Of a stretch of DNA of 64,000 nucleotides, positions 8,830-20,864 are shown piece after piece. The stretch's first letter is position 1. Each line of letters begins with the position of its first letter. The position numbers and the translations under genes were made by a program. Source of the DNA: Nosema muscidifuracis (taxonomy: Eukaryota; Microsporidia; Nosematidae); the NCBI GenBank assembly GCA_028335825.1, contig JAIOKI010000021.1, positions 310,001 through 374,000 on the forward strand. The letters are read 5' to 3'. Below the pieces are notes generated by a model. That model had not been told where the DNA came from, ran no database searches, and saw nothing but the letters and a program-made list of their open reading frames with translations.

Positions 8830-10359
8830 TTAATGTTGAGATTTATTTAACTCCATCATCTCTATATTATTATTTTCAGAACCTCTTACTGAACTATAAA
8901 CGAAATTACCCAGTCTGTTGTGTCTGTCTGGATTCTTTTTAGATTTCCAGTATTTCATTATATTAAAAATAATGAATATAATTATTCCAAAAATAAATAA
9001 TCCCGAAAGAGTGTAGATGAGGGCTACATTTGTAGATTTGGTCTCATTTTCATTCGTAGATGTATTATTGATAAAACCAACATTTGGATGATTATGAGAA
9101 AAATTCCTTCCATTTTTATAATCAAGATTTAGATCTGCTGTTGTTTTATATTGATCGATGTTATAAGGATTAGTCATATCTTGTATTTCGGTATTATTGA
9201 TACTTAATTCATTATTTTGGGTTGATATTATAGTAGTTAACTCTTCAAAATTCAAATTACTAAAATCAACTGTTGTTACTTGTGATGTATTCTCAAAAAA
9301 TTGTTTTTCGGTATAAATGATACCTAATTCATTATTTTGAGTTGGTGTTAAAGTAGTTAACTCTTCAAATTTCAACTTACTAGAATCAACTGTTGTTACT
9401 TGTGACGTATTCTCAAAAGAATGTGTTTCGGTATAATTGATACCTAATTCATTAATTTGGGCTGATGCTGAATCTTCAGTATTATTTTCAAATTTCAACT
9501 TACTAGAATCATCTGTTGTTACTTGTGACGTATTCTCAAGAGGTTGTATTTCGGTATAATTGATACCTAATTTATTAATTTGGGTTGATGTTAAATCTTC
9601 AGTATTATTTTCAAATTTCAACTTACTAGAATCATCTGTTGTTACTTGTGATGTATTCTCAAAAGAATGTATTTCGGTTGTAGTATCAGGATAAGTAATC
9701 AAATTTTCCGTAAACATTTTTTTTGTTACTTCTGAATTTCCATTAATCATAATGTCATAATTGTTAATAGCAATTAATCTACTATTTATATCAACATCAT
9801 AGCTGCATTCAATCCTTTCCAAAAATTTATCAATTGCACATTTATTTTCTGATACACTAGGCATTCCATCAAGCTTATCACTTCTACTAAAACTTAGTCT
9901 TTCAATAATAGCATCACCTAATAAGTTATTTAAAGCAAAATTACCATTTAAGGACTTATTATTAAATAAGCAGTCATTGATTAACTGAATATATTTATAA
10001 GTAGAAAAGGTTAATTCTTTAAGAAAATCTCCGAAATAAATTCTTTTAAAATTATTCAAATCGATAGTTTTACCTTTAATACTTGTAAGAACCATATTCT
10101 GATAAACTTCTTTTAGTTCATTGTAGTCATCATTTAAAATTGTAGTAGTAGGATTTTCATTGTCAAAAATAGTAATATTTTGTTTAAATTTATTAGAATC
10201 TAATATCAAGTCAAATGCTGCTCCTGCTAAATTATATAAATTATGTATATTAATAGATTTTCCTGTATTATCGACTAGTTCATAAAAACATAAGTTATTA
10301 TCTTTATTTATCGGTAGTCCTAAAGCTAAATTTAAAATCAATAAAAATTGAAATTTCAT
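8830..10359 (-). CDS. Mucin-like type I membrane protein with four 40-41-aa repeats
   Basis: A surface or endomembrane protein of 509 aa, not assigned to a known family. Signal peptide MKFQFLLILNLALGLP; a folded part to about residue 220 with four cysteines (24, 130, 173, 185); four Ser/Thr-rich repeats of 40-41 residues (228-391) with cores ENTSQVTTDDSSKLKF and a GINYTE-type end; one membrane span (about 446-467); then a basic stop-transfer (KYWKSKK) and a short polar tail. Many NxT/NxS sites fall in the repeats, and dense Ser/Thr suggests O-mannosylation. CACCCTCATATG precedes the coding sequence. The domain plan suits a spore or meront surface protein; its role is unknown. Confidence 0.75.
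   Translation of the reverse strand: MKFQFLLILNLALGLPINKDNNLCFYELVDNTGKSINIHNLYNLAGAAFDLILDSNKFKQNITIFDNENPTTTILNDDYNELKEVYQNMVLTSIKGKTIDLNNFKRIYFGDFLKELTFSTYKYIQLINDCLFNNKSLNGNFALNNLLGDAIIERLSFSRSDKLDGMPSVSENKCAIDKFLERIECSYDVDINSRLIAINNYDIMINGNSEVTKKMFTENLITYPDTTTEIHSFENTSQVTTDDSSKLKFENNTEDLTSTQINKLGINYTEIQPLENTSQVTTDDSSKLKFENNTEDSASAQINELGINYTETHSFENTSQVTTVDSSKLKFEELTTLTPTQNNELGIIYTEKQFFENTSQVTTVDFSNLNFEELTTIISTQNNELSINNTEIQDMTNPYNIDQYKTTADLNLDYKNGRNFSHNHPNVGFINNTSTNENETKSTNVALIYTLSGLFIFGIIIFIIFNIMKYWKSKKNPDRHNRLGNFVYSSVRGSENNNIEMMELNKSQH
9187..9678 (-). repeat. Four tandem 120-123-bp coding repeats
   Basis: Copies 1 and 2 contain ENNTED and are 41 codons; copies 3 and 4 contain EELTT and are 40 codons. 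Copies 1/2 and 3/4 are closest to each other, suggesting duplication of a two-repeat block or local conversion. Confidence 0.8.
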
Positions 10360-12166
10360 ATGAGGGTGTGTAAAAAAATTTTAAAAGATAAAATAAATTA
10401 AAAATTAATTTAGTATCAAAATATATGTTTATACTGTAAATTTTAATATCTACTTATTATAAAACAAATCACTTATTTATAAAGCTATTCTAATACTTTA
10501 TAGAAAATCTAAGATATTGATTATATCTTTTACTATTGTTATTCAAATATTTTTAATATATTTTGAAATATAAATGTTCGAATATAAATATAAAATTTGT
10601 ATATATAAAATAAAAAAGACGAAAATTTTATAAATCTCTAATATGTTTGCAAATTCTTATATTGGTTGTGTATATTACGATTCGACACGTCATACTAATA
10701 AATATTTTACATTAAAATCTTTAAAATAAATATATTTTTTAGAATAACAGATCAAAATAATTTAATATTAAAAAGGACAATAAAAGTTGTGTCTGTAATT
10801 AAGATCCAACATAATTTGTTTCGAAGTAAAAAAATAAAGCTACATATTCAGCGTCTCTATTAAAAATAAATTTGGTCATTTACAATTATCATAATTTTAT
10901 ATTTAAATATTTACATCTGATAAAAGTAATGATTATACCATTAATAAATAAGAAAAATGTAAAATATAAAAGCAAAGATAATTAGATACAAAGTTTTTGA
11001 TGGGAAAATGATTTTTTCTCTTTCTGATTCTATTAGATATTTTTATAAGACACATTAAATCAAAATATATTAAAAACATATTTATTGATCATGACGCAAA
11101 TAAATTCGAAAAATATTTTTTTAAAAAGCCAGTTTTTTTTGAACAGTACTATTTTCTAACTTAATTTTATATTAGAAGACAATTATCAAAAATACATTTA
11201 ATCAATCTAAAAAAGCTAGAACATCAAGTAAAAAAAACGATTATTTTTTAGAGACACATCATTGACCTATGACTGTGGTACATCGCTGTTAGCTTTACAA
11301 TTGATTTTAATCATAATATATTATAATAAATGATCAAATTATTAAGAAATTTATGCTTTGGTCTTTAGTACAGCTTATTTTTGATCTTTTGTTAGATAAT
11401 TAATTTAATTGATATTTTAAATTTCTTGATTTATTCTATATTCGAAAGAAATAGTTTTAAAAAACGTTAGTAAAAATAGAAATATTTTTATTCTAAAATA
11501 AGTTAATATAAACATCAATATTATGATAAAAATTAATATCTAATAGACTTAAATTATGATTTTTATATTTAAATTGAAAATTTTGAGATATTATAGTTCT
11601 CATCTTTTACTCCAATAAATTAAAAAACTAACCAACCAAAATAAATATTGATATATCTTAAATTTTAAGATAATGACATACTATAAAGTTTATAAAGAAA
11701 TGAATTTTTTTTCGATACTTTTTAAATACATATTTTTCTGAGATGATGCGCCATCTTAAAATATTATTTTTTAAAAATTAACGATCTAGTTGATTTAACA
11801 TTAAACACATATGATGAGAATTAAGCATCATTATACAAGTATTGTCTCAAATTATTGGTTTATATTAGATATGACTAATACTTAGTTCATTGAAATATCA
11901 ATTAAAGAAGTTATGTATCAGATATTAAAGAAAAAAGAAAATTTTATCGTTTTATTGCTTTAAATATATTTCACTTAAAATTTAATATAAAATTGAATCA
12001 ATCAAGTGATCTTTTTAGATATGATTAAAGAATGTGTAGTGTGATGTAATCAATTTTAATATATTCATACCAATAAATTATTATAATCAGCTTTAATTAT
12101 AAATCTTCATTAATTGGTCACTTATTTAACAAAAAAGTATTTAAATATTTTTTTACAACTTTTAGT
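10360..12166. other. 1.8-kb gene-free AT-rich region
   Basis: Beyond the CCC element of the mucin-like gene near 10362 I find no coding frame, RNA gene or clear repeat. Stop codons are dense in all frames. It marks the change from the compact gene block to the sparse region. Confidence 0.4.
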
Positions 12167-12490
12167 ATGAAATTAAATATCTGTTTGTTATTCGTCTTAA
12201 ATTTGTGTCTTATTAAATGTTGTGGAAGTAGTGAGCCTAATGCTTCATCAGATGGAAATGAAAATTTATCTTCTAATACTTCTTCTGGAAATATGCCTGA
12301 TGTAAGTGCAACTACATCTAAGAGTTACGATAAGAAAGAAGAAGAAAAAAAAGAAGATGAGAAAAAGGAAGGAGAGAAAAAAGAAGGAGAGAAAAAAGAA
12401 GATACTAAAAAGAAAAGTGATGCTGATAAAAAGAAAAATGAAACTGATGTAAATGAACAGAAAGTAAATCCTTCTGAAGAAAAAAAATGA
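12167..12490 (+). CDS. Small secreted Lys/Glu-rich protein
   Basis: A 107-aa protein with signal peptide MKLNICLLFVLNLCLIKCCG, a Ser/Asn/Gly-rich segment (22-52) and a highly charged tail of KKEEEKKEDEKKEGEKKEG-type repeats. There is no CCC element before the ATG, unlike the upstream genes, which fits a lineage-specific secreted protein. Lysine-rich secreted proteins are common in microsporidia (polar tube proteins 2 and 3, for example), but size and lack of cysteines in the body argue against PTP2. It may be a secreted effector or a spore wall component. Function unknown. Confidence 0.6.
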   Translation: MKLNICLLFVLNLCLIKCCGSSEPNASSDGNENLSSNTSSGNMPDVSATTSKSYDKKEEEKKEDEKKEGEKKEGEKKEDTKKKSDADKKKNETDVNEQKVNPSEEKK

Positions 12491-12855
12491 ACTTAAAAAA
12501 GAATAAATTTTTTAAGTAAAATGTAAACGTATCAAATTTTTATTTTTTTGTTATCTATAATTAATAACCATCATTTAATGGATTACAATAATGAATATAT
12601 CTAAAGAAGTTAAGTGTTCACATTGTAATAAAAAGCATAGACATTAGATCATATAAGTTATTCAATATGTTATAGTGATTTCATAATAATATTTGTTGAG
12701 GCATTAAAAATATATGTTAGAACAAAATATGGGTTTATTTAAATTAAAGATATATATTTTGTTTTATCCTAACCCTTCATAAAGTAGGTCTTTAGTAAAA
12801 AATTAATTGATAGATGCAAAATTTATTTAGATTTATACTACGATTCTTCTTTTTA
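12491..12855. other. Gene-free spacer with a possible LINE zinc-knuckle crumb
   Basis: Mostly non-coding. At about 12590-12645 the plus strand reads SKEVKCSHCNKKH, resembling the CSHC knuckle region of R4/Dong LINEs, but it is too short to assign. Confidence 0.25.
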
Positions 12856-13083
12856 TTACATACAAGAGCCTTTTGACTTTCTAATCTCTTCTTGTTTCAA
12901 TTTCTTTAGTTCCTTGATCCATGGAACAAATACAACGTCTGGTATTCTGGCTGCAAACTGATTAGTTTCATTTTCAGCACTCTGTAATGAACATATGTTT
13001 CGATTCGGCAAGCCAATTAAGTTTCTTCTCTAATATTTTCTTTGTATATTCGCCACCACATATGAAATTATCTAATTTTTGTG
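12856..13083 (-). pseudogene. 3' remnant of an unknown gene
   Basis: On the minus strand two adjoining frames encode KLDNFICGGEYTKKILEKK and onward, then, after a frame change near 12985, NQFAARIPDVVFVPWIKELK and a terminal KSKGSCM before TAA at 12856-12858. Base composition is less AT-rich than the flanks and the residues look protein-like, so it is probably the end of a decayed gene. The family is not recognised. Confidence 0.4.
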
Positions 13084-14581
13084 CTTTTATAATGAAAGAT
13101 TTAGTTAATTATTTTTTGTTGATAATTTTTTCATTTCCTTCAAGGTTAGTTATTTAAATAGTTTTTGTTGACGTGGTGACAAAAGAATATTTAAATAAAT
13201 AAATATTTTTATCACCACAATTATATTATAGCACAAGCAAGAAAATGCTTGAGGGAAATAATAGAATCTTGGCATATATTTAGTATAACACTTTTAAGAA
13301 AACTCTGCAGAGCATATCAATGAAATATCGAAGATGTAACTGTTATGATGACATGACAAAAGAGTTTTTTGAAAATATGGAAGTAGAATTGATAGTTCAT
13401 TAGATAACTATTACTGTGTAATAAAAATATTATCTAAATAATCATTAATGAAATAAAAATATAATTAGTCAATCATTGTAATCTTAATATAAATATAAAA
13501 CGATGATTATACACTATGAATGAATGAGTATAAAACATTTACAAAGAATATAAACAAGCTTAGTGAGATAAACGATTCAAGGCATAAAATAATTTAAGTA
13601 TTCAAGATAACTTAATATTCTTGTTATAAATAGTCACAAAAGATGTAAACATTTAGAGACTGCAAGTTAAGGAGCACTAATTGAGCAATATAAAAGGCAG
13701 AATATATTTATATGATATAAAAAATACTAAAATAAATATACTTAAATTAAAAAGTCATTATAAATATTTTTTTTAAGTTGAAAAAACATCATTTTTATAA
13801 TATGATTTATGTCTAATAAATGTAATCATCAATATAAATTAAATACATGATTACTCTCATAATGATGAATAGAGAAAGTGTGGTAAAAAACCAGAAATAA
13901 CACTTAGATTATTTTAGACTGGTTAATACAAGCATATGTAGAATTAGCTTGAAAGAAGACTTTTTAATTTAACTATATCAGGTTGATGAATAGGAAAAGA
14001 CATGTGTTAAACGATAACAAAGTTATTAAAGAATAAATATTAACTTTATTTGATGAAATAATTAAAATCAATAATTGACTATGATAACTGACACATTAAT
14101 TTCAATATTTGATAAACAAATTAGCAAATTTTGAACTTTTAATTTAGATTGTCGCATTCCCATACTACTTTGCTTTAATAGAGTATATGAGAAGAATTTT
14201 AATATTAAGTTCAAAGGTATTGTCGTACTTTTAAATGAGGTATACTCAAATATTGAAAATATTGCCGAATGAAATTTATTTGTATTAATCTTTGTAAACC
14301 TTTAAACACATAAAATATTACAAAAAAATATATCTTAAAAGAAATGTTCTACCAAAGTCAAATATTTTGGTTACACTAGTTGTTGTTTTATGTGTCGAAG
14401 TACCACAGGTATAAATTTACTGCTTTTTTTAAACTCAGAGATTTTCATACTAAAGACACAAACGAAACATAATTTTTCTGGAGATAATTTTAAAGAGTAT
14501 GATATATTTAAAAATTTTGACTTTTAATTAATTATTAAAGAAATTAAACTGACGAATAAATTATAAAATAAAGCATTTTAA
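13084..14581. other. AT-rich region with no recognisable feature
   Basis: I see no gene, RNA or repeat here. Frames are short and closed in every direction. Confidence 0.4.
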
Positions 14582-15469
14582 TTAAACTTTTTCTTCAAAA
14601 TTTTCTTCAGAAATTTTTTTACTTTTATGAGATTCTTTCTTAAATATTTTATAAGTAAAAAATCCTAAGGCAGAAAAAATTATTAATCCTATTAAGTACC
14701 CACAAGGATAAATGTAATCATACAAATTTTCAGATTCAGTGATTGTTACAGGTAATAGAGATTCATTATAATCAACTATATTTTTATAATTATCATCGAT
14801 GTACTCTACTGATCTTACATTTCTAGATAAGCTCCAAGCTGGTCTAGTTACTAGTTTTAGATTTATTTCATCAAATCCTACGGAATTTTCGATATCTTCA
14901 ATTTGGTCATCAAAGATGGGATTTTTACAATTTGGAACTACAATAGGTTCAATAATTCTTTTAAAACAATGAGGATCGAATTGACATTCTTCTTTAAGTT
15001 CATACATTGCGCATTGTAATTGGTCAAAATATTCTTGATTATTGTCACATAATTTCCATGTTGCATATATAATTCTATCTTCTAAGTTTTTGCTTAAATG
15101 ATAATTTTGGTAATGAAACATTTTACCATCGGAGACTCGTATATTATAATTATTACAAAATACATAGTCTTTTAACAAGAAAAGATTATTAGTTTTCAAA
15201 TCATGACAAACGTGATCAATTTGAAAATCTGAAAATGATTCCGAGACACAATTTTGATTACATTTACACATTTCTCTAGTAAATTGTATCATACATTTAG
15301 GAAAATCTTTAATAAATTTTTCACCATGTATATCTGTTTTTGTACCATTTTTAGTATATTTCTCACAAAGACCTTTAGAATGCTCCATGTGTATATTTCT
15401 CCATTCTTTAAATTCAGAATCAATCTCTGACCAGCATTCACCCGACTCTTTACACTCATTTTTATCCAT
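14582..15469 (-). CDS. Family A cysteine-rich membrane protein (copy A1)
   Basis: A lineage-specific protein of 295 aa. Residues about 69-86 hold the family hallmark CMIQFTREMCKCNQNC (CX8CXCX3C), followed by VSESFxxxxxDHVC and single spaced cysteines, then CAMYELKEECQFDPHC (CAxYxLKxxCx6C). The C-terminus has one membrane span (CGYLIGLIIFSALGFFTYKIF) and a basic tail. The ATG at 15469 lacks an obvious signal peptide and a CCC element, odd for a protein whose cysteine spacing suggests disulfides. The closest copy is at 19989-20864, with a near-identical tail (HKSKKIS / HKSQTIS). Function unknown; a host-interface or ER membrane role is inference only. Confidence 0.8.
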   Translation of the reverse strand: MDKNECKESGECWSEIDSEFKEWRNIHMEHSKGLCEKYTKNGTKTDIHGEKFIKDFPKCMIQFTREMCKCNQNCVSESFSDFQIDHVCHDLKTNNLFLLKDYVFCNNYNIRVSDGKMFHYQNYHLSKNLEDRIIYATWKLCDNNQEYFDQLQCAMYELKEECQFDPHCFKRIIEPIVVPNCKNPIFDDQIEDIENSVGFDEINLKLVTRPAWSLSRNVRSVEYIDDNYKNIVDYNESLLPVTITESENLYDYIYPCGYLIGLIIFSALGFFTYKIFKKESHKSKKISEENFEEKV

Positions 15470-17063
15470 AATTAGAAGATTTTTTTTTGTTTTTATAAAT
15501 ATTGATAATTAATCAATCACAAAATAATCACAAACTATAATATTTTCTTTTAAACTTAACAATATTAATTCAAGTTTCTAATGTTTTATTTGATTTTTGA
15601 TTAATTAAATTGCTTCCAATTTGATTTAATTTACAAAAATCATAATTTCGTTTTTAATCAATATTTAATTTTCTTGATGTTATTATAATCGATATTTTAT
15701 AACTTATGTAATATTTTTTTCTAAAAGAATGAACTAAATTAAAAAAATGTTCATTATTCAAATTAAAATCACAAAGGAATTAAATTTTAATTTAACTTTT
15801 TTGTTTATTTTCTAATTTTTAGATTAAAAGTAATTAATTAAAAAAATATAATCTGATCAGTATGTATGTTAGAAAAATTAAATATTTATGATTGATCAAA
15901 TATTTTTTTGTTTCTATAAAATTATATTATATTTTAAGAGCTTTATTACTTTCTTTTGTTATTTATCAAATGCATATCACTGGCTGAATACATTAAATAT
16001 TTATGATTGATCAATTAATTTTTTGATTCTCTAAAATTATATTATATTTTAAGAGCTTTATTACTTTCTTCTGTTATTTATCAAATGCATATCATTGGCT
16101 AGATACATTCAATATTATAATCTTCATCGTTTAATCAAATGCCAGCTTTCAACCGCGCAATATTTAAGAAAAAGACTCTCTAAAGTCTTTTTTAAAGTAA
16201 TTTATTGAATGTAGACCTGAATTCAGGAGTATGCCATTATGTATTTCGCATTCCATTTATTGTTATCATATCCCAGGTTATAACAATATGTATTATTTTA
16301 CTTTATACTTAAGTGTAATAGAAATTTCATTAGCCAGTAAATCATATTTTTTGATTTTACCTGCTAAAAACATTTTATGATGTAACTCTTATTTCTATCA
16401 GCAAGACTTTCTTTTCTCTTTTATTTATGAACACTATGTCTTAATATTTTCACAAATATTTAAGATAATATAAAAAGATTTCATTATTTGGAATAATCAG
16501 AGACAATCAGTTAAACTCTTATCTGAGTACAAATTTTCATCAAAATCTTAAAGTAAGCTATCTTGTAAAGTGAACTATTAATTTTTTTATTTATCATTAT
16601 AAGAGTTTTACTATTACTGAATTTATATGATCTTGTTTTCAAGTATATAATTAAGGGATTGATGTATATTTAATATATTTATATACATAATTTTTTTATT
16701 AAAACTTGAAGTATGATAACTACTAAAACATAACAATATCAGGAATAGTCCTTATAGTCAAGTCTAAATTTTATAGAAAACTGTTGAAAAAAACAAAATA
16801 TTACTTCAACTACGATTTTGAAAAATGAGTGAAAATGATAATAAAGGTATTCTTAGATTTTTAATAAAAATAAGTGGCAGCGAAAATAATTATTTCTTAA
16901 TAATTTTGTTACAAGAAAGTTATTATTATTCATTTTTTATTTACTTAAATCCTGCTATTATTGTTATAAGTAATGTATCGTCATTTATTTTATCTGCCAT
17001 TTTCAACCTGATAGTTGAATTTTTAAATCTGAAAAAGAGAAATTATTATACAAAATATAGATT
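15470..17063. other. Spacer with a 115-bp direct duplication
   Basis: No supported gene. The only clear structure is the tandem duplication at 15877-16109. A small plus-strand frame at 16825-17079 was considered and rejected. Confidence 0.45.
15877..16109. repeat. Two tandem copies of a 115-bp sequence
   Basis: Copy 1 (15877-15991) and copy 2 (15992-16109) both run from ATTAAATATTTATGATTGAT through TTTTAAGAGCTTTATTACTT to TCAAATGCATATCA.TGGCT and differ at only a few bases. It is a recent local duplication in non-coding DNA. Confidence 0.8.
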
Positions 17064-18684
17064 TTATTTAAAAATATAAATTAGTTCATCTTTTATAGGT
17101 AATTTTTTTAAATTTCCATTCTGCAGCATATTTTTTGATTTTATCAGTTTAAAATTAAAATTATGGTTATTGTAAATCAGTGAAAAATCTTTAGTTAAAT
17201 AATCTAAAATATCTAAGGTAACTCTCAGTTCATATTTTAATATTTGTTGAACATTATCTCGAACTTCAAAAATATGCTTGAAAATATTAAAGATTGAATT
17301 ATCATCTTTAGGTAAATTTAGTTTATCTAATATCTCGTTATATAACTTCTTCCAGTGATATTCTTCAGTCTTATAGTCATCTGATAAATATAATTCGTTT
17401 AGTATTTTTGCAAACAGAATCATCAAATAGTTATAATTTTTACATTGAGGGTCGGGTATAATATCAAGTATTTTATTTTTAACAAGTTCATCAAATAAAT
17501 TATTATAAATTATGATTAACACATTTTTTCTCATATGATCTATATCCAAACCTCTTATTGAAAAATTAAGGTTCATAATATCTTCAAATTCATCTTTTGT
17601 AATTATATAAAGGTTTCTGAGTATATTAAAGAAAATAATAGAATATGGTGAATAATATAATCCCATGATATTTTTAACAATTAATATTTTAATATCATCT
17701 GTTAATGAATAATACAGTAGGCCAACGGATAACAGATCATCATTTTTGAGATTCAATGAAAAAGAAAAAAACTCTTTCATATTCTCAAGAATTTCCTTAA
17801 AAATATTTTTGTTATAGAACGAGCACGAATAAATATTTTCGTCAATCTGCAAATGGTTTTCTTTAAAAATATAAGGAAATTTATTATCGAATATATAAGG
17901 AGTTATTTTATACTCGCTTTCTTTCTTTGAAGTGTACATGATAAAATCATTGGAAATTTCTATGCTTTTGTAGTTTAACATGTAAGAAGAGAATTTAAAA
18001 TTGTTAAATAGTCGTTTCAATAAATTTTTCTCAGATAATTTTTAATATTCGTATTCCTTAACGATGTCTATAAAATACTTTTCACAAGTAATTTTCAATA
18101 TTAATATTGAAGAGATATAAATAATGGTTTTTTAAAAATATAAAATTGAAGAATATATCATTATTTTTAAAAACAATTTCTGATGATTTTATACCTTGTT
18201 CAAAAGATGAAATAAATAAATCTGTTTCTCTTAATATTCGTATTCTGTGATTTTTATGATACTCTTTAAGATCTTTTATGAAAATATCAATAATTTTTTC
18301 TTGAAATTTCGAAGAAGAATATCCTGATAAAGTGTAAAATATATCGTAGTCAATATTTCTATTCTTAAAAATCTAATTAAAGAATTCTTTTACACTGCAT
18401 GTATCATTTTTACCATATTTGAATATTATATTATTCTTAGAATCTATATAAAAATTTGAATATACACAATTCATTTTTAATTTTTCTCTACCACCTAAAA
18501 ATCTTTCTCTCCAGCTTATTAATGGAAAACAAAGACTTATATTAATCAAAAGAGTTTTTTTACGTAAATCAAATGCTTCATATTATTTTTTACAGTATTT
18601 CTTAATTATTGTATTCTGTATATTTTCATAAAACTCTTTGTAGGATGTAGATGATATAATAATAAAAATATGTATGAGAATCAT
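17064..18684 (-). pseudogene. Family B secreted protein, decayed copy
   Basis: The 3' two thirds (17064-18020) is still open for 318 codons and contains FSLNLKNDDLLSVGLLYYS, identical to the copy at 29947-31572. Upstream, homology continues to an ATG at 18684 with the same signal-like start (MILIHIFIIIS followed by YKEFYENIQNTI), but this part has about three in-frame stops and at least one frame change near 18020-18110. The total span of 1,621 bp is close to the 1,626 bp of intact members, so decay is by point changes, not deletion. A truncated product from 18020 without signal peptide is possible but unlikely. Confidence 0.75.
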
Positions 18685-19988
18685 GATTAGGATCTACTTA
18701 ATAATTTTAGATGGAAATTTGTATATAATGATTATTTATATATATTTTAATTAATTTTTTCATAAAATTTACAAGAATAGTCACAATATACAACATAACT
18801 GTAAAAAATTATATCAAATACAAAATACGTTCTTGGAATCATTAAATTAAGATATTAAATATGTAATTTCATTATAAAATAAATTTTTATAATATATGTT
18901 GATGTTTTTTTAATGTTAGCAGACAGTTTAAAAAAATAATAAATCTATAAAATTTTTAATTTTTTCTATGTAAGTATTAATATTTATACTAAATTGAAAT
19001 AAAATAATTTTATCATTAAAAATAATCTTTCATTCAATTATAAAAAATATGAGTCATATATATTTTATGATAAAACCTATATAATTCTATGCTTCAAGTA
19101 AAAAGAAAAACTTTCAGATATTTTGAATATAGTTGTTTATAAATCATTAAATTTAATTTTAAAAACTTTTCAATTTTTTTTGATTAAATGTATTTTACAT
19201 TTTTTTTATAAAAAATATATAATAATACTGTTACAAGATAAATATGACAAAGTTTAAGTGATAGATTAATATTAATTAAATAATAATACTTCTTGATACT
19301 AATTTATCTTCAATAAAGCGATTAGCATTTACTGATCTTAAGAATTAAAAAAATTACGAAATTTGATAAAAATTATTTTTTGCTTATTTTATTATCTAAG
19401 TGTTCATCAATAATATCTGAGAAGATCAAATTTGTTTCTTTTAATATAAAAACATGTCATTTAATTAATAAGAAACAATAAAATTGAGAATTTTACGTGA
19501 TGAATAAACAATAATCAATAAAATAATAATTTAGATACAATTTACTTACAGGGAAAGTAAATGACAAATAAGATTCAAAATAATCGTGATTGTTTTCTTA
19601 ATGGTAGAATAATTTTCTTCTATTGTATTGAAATAATTTTATATATTAATAATCTCTTAAGTTGTTTTGTTCTGTGTTATCTTAAATAGTTATTGAAATT
19701 ATGTTATATATATTTTATACTCTTCAATAGATGTTGATAAAAACATTCTCATATAAAAATAATTTACATTTCGAACATAAAAAATTTGTTGATATAAAAG
19801 AAATTGGGATCAAGAATAAGGAACTTTTACAAGATGCAAGAAAAATTGAAGGATGTCAAATTCATATATATAATAAAATCATTAATTAATGATTAAATAC
19901 AATTATTGGGTATCATTTATTAATCATAATTGTTTGAATTGAAAAAAACATAAATCATGATTATATAAATTAAAATTCATAATTTTAA
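18685..19988. other. Gene-free AT-rich spacer
   Basis: I see nothing here beyond low-complexity AT-rich sequence. Confidence 0.4.
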
Positions 19989-20864
19989 TTATACTTTTTC
20001 TGCAGCTATTTGATCTGAAATAGTTTGACTTTTATGAGATCCTTTTTTAAATAGCTTATAAGTAAGATAACCTAAAGAAGTGAACATAGTTATTCCTATT
20101 AAAATTTTATAAAAAATCCCAGTTGATTTTTCACCAGAATTATAAACAGATAAAGATATAGAGTTATTTATATAATCGAGTAAATTATTGATGTTTTTCA
20201 ATGATCTAACATTTTTTATGGACTCATCATCTTGTTTAAAATATTTTAAATATACATTTATTTTGTCAAACTCAATAGAATTTTTAAGATCCTTGAATTG
20301 ACCTACAAAGTTAGGATTTTTACAACCTTCTACTATAGCTTGTTGTTTGAACTTTTCAAAACAAACATAGTCTTCTTTATATTCTTCTTTTAGTTCATAC
20401 ATGGCACATTGCAATTTATCATAATATTCTTGATTATCATCGCATAGTTTCATTATTGCTTCTTCAATTCTATCACCTAGGGTGCTATTCGAATAAAAAA
20501 CTTTATAATCAAACAACTCACCATCAGAAATTCTTATATCATAGTTATCACAATAAACATGACTTTTCAATATAAAAAGATTGTTAGATTTTATATTATG
20601 ACATACATGATCAAAATTAATATTTTCAAAAGAATCTATTAAACAATTTTGATTGCATTTGCAAATTTCTCTAGTAAATTGTATCATACATCTTGGAAAT
20701 TCTTCAAGCCACTTTGCATCATCTGTTTTCTCTTCGATATCTGTTTCAGATATTTTTCCACATATATCTTGCGAATGGTTTAAAAGTTCAGTTCTCCATT
20801 CTTTAAACTCGATACTAATGTTTGACCAGGAAATTTTAAAATTTCTATTGTTAAATTCTTTCAT
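19989..20864 (-). CDS. Family A cysteine-rich membrane protein (copy A2)
   Basis: 291 aa, the nearest relative of the copy at 14582-15469 along its whole length (FKEWR near the start, CMIQFTREICKCNQNC, CHNIKSNNLFILKSHVYC, CAMYELKEEY, a single span ILIGITMFTSLGYLTYKLF, and a basic tail with HKSQTIS). One cysteine of the second motif is Tyr here (KEEY for KEEC), which would leave an unpaired partner. ACCC lies about 12 bases before the ATG, supporting the start. No signal peptide is visible upstream. Confidence 0.8.
   Translation of the reverse strand: MKEFNNRNFKISWSNISIEFKEWRTELLNHSQDICGKISETDIEEKTDDAKWLEEFPRCMIQFTREICKCNQNCLIDSFENINFDHVCHNIKSNNLFILKSHVYCDNYDIRISDGELFDYKVFYSNSTLGDRIEEAIMKLCDDNQEYYDKLQCAMYELKEEYKEDYVCFEKFKQQAIVEGCKNPNFVGQFKDLKNSIEFDKINVYLKYFKQDDESIKNVRSLKNINNLLDYINNSISLSVYNSGEKSTGIFYKILIGITMFTSLGYLTYKLFKKGSHKSQTISDQIAAEKV

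Noticed and set aside
16825-17079. 84-codon plus-strand frame with hydrophobic segments
   Set aside because: No promoter motif, overlaps the 3' end of the family B relic, and has low-complexity AT-driven composition. Not supported as a gene.
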